Of a stretch of 64,000 bases of DNA, positions 60,794 to 64,000 are shown in pieces; the stretch's first letter is position 1, and each line of letters opens with the position of its first letter. A program made the translations under genes and the position numbers. The stretch is taken from NCBI RefSeq assembly GCF_017873555.1, contig NZ_JAGGKE010000002.1, forward strand, positions 62,001 to 126,000, in the 5' to 3' direction. Under the pieces are notes generated by a model that ran no database searches, had not been told where the DNA came from, and worked only from the letters and a program-made list of their open reading frames with translations. Origin of the DNA: Halorubrum trapanicum (lineage in GTDB: Archaea; Halobacteriota; Halobacteria; Halobacteriales; Haloferacaceae).

Positions 60794-61549
60794 TTACTCC
60801 TGAAACTCCCACTTCCGCAGGGCCTGCCGGACGAAGTCGCCCTCGACCTCGCGGAAGTGATTGTCCGAGCCGTCGTGGTCGCCAAACGTCCAGTCGCGGA
60901 CGACGACGACCGGGGTGCCCCCGTCGCCCTCGCCGGCGACGAGGTTGGCGGCCGCGGCGAGTTCGTCGATCACGTTCTGGACGGTGACGCCCATCTCGCG
61001 GCCGTCGCGGTCGCGCTCGCCGCGCCAGTCGCGGCTGGCGGGCAGCCCGGCCCAGCCGATCGCGACCCCGCGCTGCCCGTGGCGGAACGGGCGCCCGCAG
61101 GTGTCGCTGACGACGACTCGGTCGGCGGCGACCCCCTCGCGGATCCGTGCCGCGCTCTCCGAGGGGCGCTCCGGGAGCAACAGCAGGTCGCCGTCGGGGA
61201 CGTTCGACCGGTCTATCCCGGCGTTGACGCCGATGTGCCCGAATCGGGTCGCGGTGAGGAGGAACGGCGCTTCCGTGATCAGCTCCGTCGACTCCTCGAT
61301 GACGGCCTGCGCGAAGCGCGGGTCCTTCTCCTCGCCCACGACCTCCGCGAGGCGGTCTGCGACCGCCTCCGCCCGCTCGCTCGCCGGGAAGTCGTCGAGG
61401 TCGAAGACGCGGCCCTCCGCCTTCGAGACGACCGTGCTGGCGACGACGACCACGTCGTCCTCGCGGAGGTCGACGCGCTCGTCGATCATGGCCGCGAGGT
61501 CGTCGCCCTCCCGGATCTCCGGGAGGTCCGGAACCGCGAACAGCTCCAT
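60794..61549 (-). CDS. cofE: F420-0:L-glutamate ligase (CofE)
   Basis: This is a 251-residue enzyme that adds gamma-linked glutamates to coenzyme F420-0 with GTP. LREDDVVVVASTVVSKAEGR, RFGHIGVNAGIDRSNVPDGD and DTCGRPFRHGQRGVAIGWAG are the CofE signature blocks. Length matches archaeal CofE (about 250). It is the first gene of a two-gene unit with the F420-dependent oxidoreductase, a direct cofactor-supplier and cofactor-user pairing. Divergent from repeat copy 3 and tsr3. ATG 61549 follows a plausible TATA-poor region, so its promoter is not obvious. Confidence 0.95.
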   Translation of the reverse strand: MELFAVPDLPEIREGDDLAAMIDERVDLREDDVVVVASTVVSKAEGRVFDLDDFPASERAEAVADRLAEVVGEEKDPRFAQAVIEESTELITEAPFLLTATRFGHIGVNAGIDRSNVPDGDLLLLPERPSESAARIREGVAADRVVVSDTCGRPFRHGQRGVAIGWAGLPASRDWRGERDRDGREMGVTVQNVIDELAAAANLVAGEGDGGTPVVVVRDWTFGDHDGSDNHFREVEGDFVRQALRKWEFQE

Positions 61550-61660
61550 ACGAACGCCTGCGCGGCGACGAGGAAAAACCCCGCCGGTACCGGGCCGGTT
61601 TGACGGTATCGGGGCCGAGGGGCGGAACGTGGAGCGTGCGACCGAGACGGCGGCGATCGC

Positions 61661-61999
61661 TTATAAAGCGAACTGCGGTGGCGCGCGCCTCAGAGCGCCC
61701 GGTAGGGCGCGAGGAGCGCGTGCGAGGGAGTCGGCCGACCGAAGCGAAGCGGAGGGAGGCCGACGAGGCTGGGGAGGCGTGAGGCTGCGGTGCGGGGCGG
61801 GACTCAAAGGGGCAGTCGGCTCCGGGAAGACGGCCGAAGTAAGCACCGCAGCGAACGGAGTGAGCGAGGAGCGCAACGAGGCCCTCGACCGGAGCCGACT
61901 GCCCCTTTGTAGGGAGTAATCCGCAGCTCGCAGTCAGTTGCGTATAAGTAAGCGGCTGGGGCTTTGGCGGTGTTCACCGTTGCTCCGCACCCCTTATAA
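61661..61999 (-). repeat. Structured intergenic repeat, copy 3
   Basis: This copy is bounded by TTATAAA (61661-61667) and TTATAA (61994-61999). It has the longest stem of all: 20 bp perfect, 61806-61825 with 61889-61908. The stem here includes the AAAGGGGCAG linker and its reverse copy, so the conserved linker is duplicated in inverted form. A hairpin GCGCCC-GGTA-GGGCGC lies at about 61694-61709. About 60 bp (near 61903-61960) look inserted relative to the other copies. It occupies the region between cofE and tsr3. Confidence 0.87.
61994..61999 (+). promoter_or_regulatory. TATA box of tsr3 supplied by repeat edge
   Basis: TTATAA ends 23 nt before the GTG of tsr3 (62023), so its centre is about 26-27 nt from the start codon. 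That is the right spacing for a leaderless haloarchaeal promoter. The same motif is the right edge of the repeat, so the repeat probably provides the core promoter. Confidence 0.65.
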
Positions 62000-62022
62000 C
62001 CCAAACCACCAATCCCGTACTT

Positions 62023-62526
62023 GTGGACCTTCACGTCCGGTACGAGGGCGACGACGACCCGGATAAGTGCACGGCCCGGAAGCTCGCGCGGTTCGACCTC
62101 GCGGAGCTTCACCGCTCGGACCGCGCCACGCCGTACGGGGTCGTGCTCAACCCCCACGCGGAGCGCGCGCTCTCGCCGGCGGACGCCGACCTCGCACGCG
62201 AGAACGCCCTGGTCGCGCTCGACTGTTCGTGGGAGTCGGCCGGCGAGAAGATGTTCAGCCTCCCGGGCGAACACCGCGCGCTCCCGTACCTCGTCGCCGG
62301 CAACCCGGTGAACTTCGGGCGGCCGATGCGACTGACGACGGTCGAGGCGTTCGCCGCGGCGCTGATCGTCCTCGGCGAGCGCGACCACGCCGAGCGGGTC
62401 CTCTCGAAGTTCACGTGGGGCGAGACGTTCCTCGAACTCAACGCGGAGCCGCTCCGGCGGTACGCCGACTGCGAGGACTCCGCGGAGATCGTCGCGATCC
62501 AGCAGGAGTACCTCGACCGGGAGTAA
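62023..62526 (+). CDS. tsr3: Tsr3-like 16S rRNA aminocarboxypropyltransferase (DUF367)
   Basis: This is a 167-residue protein of the Tsr3/DUF367 family. [40 protein letters not shown] and [20 protein letters not shown] match the family blocks. In yeast and archaea Tsr3 transfers the aminocarboxypropyl group from SAM to a hypermodified uridine near the small-subunit decoding site. The start is GTG 62023, supported by a TATA at leaderless spacing. Length is usual. It is a single gene 93 nt before the peroxiredoxin. Confidence 0.93.
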   Translation: MDLHVRYEGDDDPDKCTARKLARFDLAELHRSDRATPYGVVLNPHAERALSPADADLARENALVALDCSWESAGEKMFSLPGEHRALPYLVAGNPVNFGRPMRLTTVEAFAAALIVLGERDHAERVLSKFTWGETFLELNAEPLRRYADCEDSAEIVAIQQEYLDRE

Positions 62527-62619
62527 CCGCCAGAAGCCTCCGAAACGCCCCCGTGCCGGATCCGGCACCGAACGGGGTCGCGACAAGCCTTTTGCCTGAA
62601 TCGACCGTACCGAGAAGCG

Positions 62620-63093
62620 ATGGTATCCACAGGCGACGCCGCACCGGCGTTCACCGCGACGGTCGGCACGAGCGACCACGAGCCGTTCGACCTCGACGAC
62701 CACATCGGCGACGGGCCGGTCGTGCTCGCGTTCTTCCCCGGCGCGTTCACGCCGCCGTGTACGAACGAGATGATCGCGTTCCAAGAGCGCGCCGACGCGT
62801 TCGCGGACGCCGGTGCGACGCTGTTCGGGATCAGCGCCGACTCGCCGTTCTCGCAGGGCGCGTTCCGCGAGGAACACGGGATCGAGTTCGACCTCGTGAG
62901 CGACATGGCCGGCGACGCGATCCGGGCGTACGGTCTCGAGATCGACATCGCCGACCTCGGGCTTCACGGGATCGCGAACCGCGCCGTGTTCGTCATCGAC
63001 GACGACGGGCAGATCGTCTACGACTGGGTCGCCGACGACCCGACGAACGAACCGGAGTACGAGGCGGTCCTCGACGCCGTCGAGAGCGCTTAA
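62620..63093 (+). CDS. Peroxiredoxin (AhpC/TSA-like, one-Cys)
   Basis: This is a 157-residue thiol peroxidase of the peroxiredoxin fold. The peroxidatic cysteine is Cys47 in GAFTPPCTNEM, with the conserved PxxxT/C pattern. Cys47 is the only cysteine, so it works as a one-Cys enzyme that needs an external thiol. VVLAFFPGAFTPP and LFGISADSPFSQGAF are characteristic. It reduces hydrogen peroxide or organic peroxides in the cytosol. It is a single gene; repeat copy 4 starts about 50 bp after the stop. Confidence 0.93.
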   Translation: MVSTGDAAPAFTATVGTSDHEPFDLDDHIGDGPVVLAFFPGAFTPPCTNEMIAFQERADAFADAGATLFGISADSPFSQGAFREEHGIEFDLVSDMAGDAIRAYGLEIDIADLGLHGIANRAVFVIDDDGQIVYDWVADDPTNEPEYEAVLDAVESA

Positions 63094-63143
63094 ATATCGG
63101 TTTATTTCGGAGAGTCCGGTTTCGTTGCCGTTCCGTCCCGCTT

Positions 63144-63550
63144 TTTATAAATGGTGGATGCGATCGTAGTGACGGATCCCTCCAAAGCCCCAGTCGCTCG
63201 GCTGTACGTAGGTGTCTGCTGATCGACGACGAATCCCTCCAAAGCCCCAGTCGCTCGGCTGTACGTAGGTGTCTGCTGATCGACGACGAATCCCTCCAAA
63301 GCCCCAGTCGCGAGGCGGGCGCACGCTCGTTGCGCTCCTCGGTCGCTCACTTCGTTCGCTCCCTGCGGTGCTTACATCGCCTGCGCCCGCCTCGCGACTG
63401 CCCCTTTGAGTCCCACCCGACCGCGACCGCACCGCAGCCTCACGCCTCCCCAGCCTCGTCGGCCTCCCTCCGCTTCGCTCCGGTCGGCCGACTCCCTCGC
63501 ACGCGCTGCCTCGCGGCCGCCTGTGGCGGCCGCTCGCAGGCGCGCGCCAG
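63144..63550 (+). repeat. Structured intergenic repeat, copy 4
   Basis: This copy begins at TTTATAAA (63144-63151). Its main stem is 19 bp perfect: 63305-63323 pairs with 63382-63400. The linkers TGCCCCTTTGAGTCCCACC (63399-63417) and CCTCACGCCTCCCCAGCC (63438-63455) follow, then a hairpin GCGGCCGCC-TGT-GGCGGCCGC at 63513-63533. The shared CGCGCC end is at about 63542-63547, but the final TTTATAA is missing. The start carries two extra 57-bp units. It lies between the peroxiredoxin and DUF5518 genes, with no gene inside. Confidence 0.87.
63177..63290 (+). repeat. 57-bp tandem duplication at the head of copy 4
   Basis: Two nearly identical 57-bp units starting TCCCTCCAAAGCCCCAGTCG (63177 and 63234) are followed by a third start at 63291 that runs into the repeat proper. 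Each unit includes the TCCAAAGCCCCAG opening motif and GCTGATCGACGACG. This looks like replication slippage or stepwise insertion at the 5' end of the element. Confidence 0.9.
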
Positions 63551-63605
63551 TAACGAAGCCTGCTCTTTTCGATTCCTCAAAACCGACACTCTCGAAAAGC
63601 GGCGT

Positions 63606-63968
63606 TTACTCTCCGACCACGCCGCCGATGGCCCCCGCGAGCGCGGAGTCGACCGCGAACAGCAGCGTCAGGAACAGCCCGACGACCAACACGCCGGCGC
63701 CGCCGAGCAGGCTCCCGAGCGGCCCGCCGACCAGTCCGACGAGGCTCCCGAACGCGGCGAGCGCGAGGGTGATAACGATCCCGCTCACCGACCCCGCCAG
63801 CAGGCCGTGCCAGAACCCGGAGAGCAGGCCGCCGCCGGCGAGGTAGCCCGCGACGAACCCGCCGACCAGCCCGGCGGCCGCGTGCCCCACGACCGGAACG
63901 GCCATTGCCAAGGCGCCGGCGATCAGCATCACCACGAACCCGTAGCCGACGGCGCGCCAGTCTGTCAT
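63606..63968 (-). CDS. DUF5518-type membrane protein
   Basis: This 120-residue protein is almost entirely hydrophobic, with four to five segments rich in Gly/Ala (VGYGFVVMLIAGALAMAVPV, then HAAAGLVGGFVAGYLAGGGL, then LAGSVSGIVITLALAAFGSL, then VLVVGLFLTLLFAVDSALAG). This Gly-rich four-helix pattern is that of haloarchaeal DUF5518 proteins, whose function is not known. The last residues (GGVVGE) are polar. It starts at ATG 63968, close to the right edge. Confidence 0.85.
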   Translation of the reverse strand: MTDWRAVGYGFVVMLIAGALAMAVPVVGHAAAGLVGGFVAGYLAGGGLLSGFWHGLLAGSVSGIVITLALAAFGSLVGLVGGPLGSLLGGAGVLVVGLFLTLLFAVDSALAGAIGGVVGE

Positions 63969-64000
63969 GCGCCGAGGTAGCCGTCCCGCGGATAAATACT

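Noticed and set aside
63177-63307. 57-bp repeats as a CRISPR array
   Set aside because: The units are directly joined without unique spacers, and there are no cas genes.

Overview
The window is chromosomal DNA from a halophilic archaeon of the class Halobacteria. The evidence is very high GC with strong G/C preference at third codon positions, Asp/Glu-rich proteins, twin-arginine lipoprotein leaders, TATA boxes 25-30 nt before start codons (leaderless genes), and typical archaeal markers: a two-ring Cdc48 ATPase, archaeal AspRS, Tsr3, coenzyme F420 genes, PGF-CTERM sorting and a TrmB-type regulator. A Halorubrum-like genome is my guess from gene style, not something the sequence proves.

Layout. 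1-9.4 kb: housekeeping and envelope genes (aminotransferase, AI-2E-type permease, aldehyde dehydrogenase, DUF3267 membrane zincin, FAD oxidoreductase, PGF-CTERM subtilase). 9.57-13.08 kb: a tRNA-Tyr gene followed by an AT-rich accessory island. It holds a frameshifted gene remnant, three unfamiliar genes (two forming a candidate antitoxin/PIN pair), a second gene remnant and a VapBC module with a palindromic operator. 13.9-22.9 kb: a structured repeat, then an XPB-like helicase interrupted by a 476-residue intein in its DEAH motif, then a TPP enzyme, an oxidoreductase and a DUF418 protein. 23.0-24.6 kb: a TumE-like toxin-antitoxin pair and a non-coding IS200/IS605-derived element. 24.9-30.9 kb: MATE exporter, MscS channel, PAC2, TrmB-like, UspA and DJ-1 proteins. 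31.0-37.3 kb: copper handling (SCO, a regulator, nosYFD and divergent nosL, without nosZ). 37.3-49.3 kb: carB, small haloarchaeal proteins, cdc48, larC, aspS. 49.5-57.9 kb: lipoprotein, membrane and signalling genes (NAD kinase, KaiC-like ATPase, second MscS, PDZ-containing site-2 protease). 57.9-64 kb: a chemotaxis transducer, an F420 gene pair, tsr3, a peroxiredoxin and a DUF5518 protein.

The most unusual feature is a family of about 340-455 bp intergenic repeats with four copies here (1650-2104 and 63144-63550 on plus, 13941-14283 and 61661-61999 on minus). The copies share linker sequences such as TGCCCCTTTGAGTCCCACC, but their long stems differ in sequence while staying perfectly self-complementary. 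This covariation points to selection for structure. Copies 2-4 have TTTATAA-like TATA motifs near one or both edges, and in copy 3 the edge motif is correctly placed to be the promoter of tsr3. Copy 1 also carries nine short perfect hairpins with three-nucleotide loops, which look like modular insertions. I know of no description of this family.
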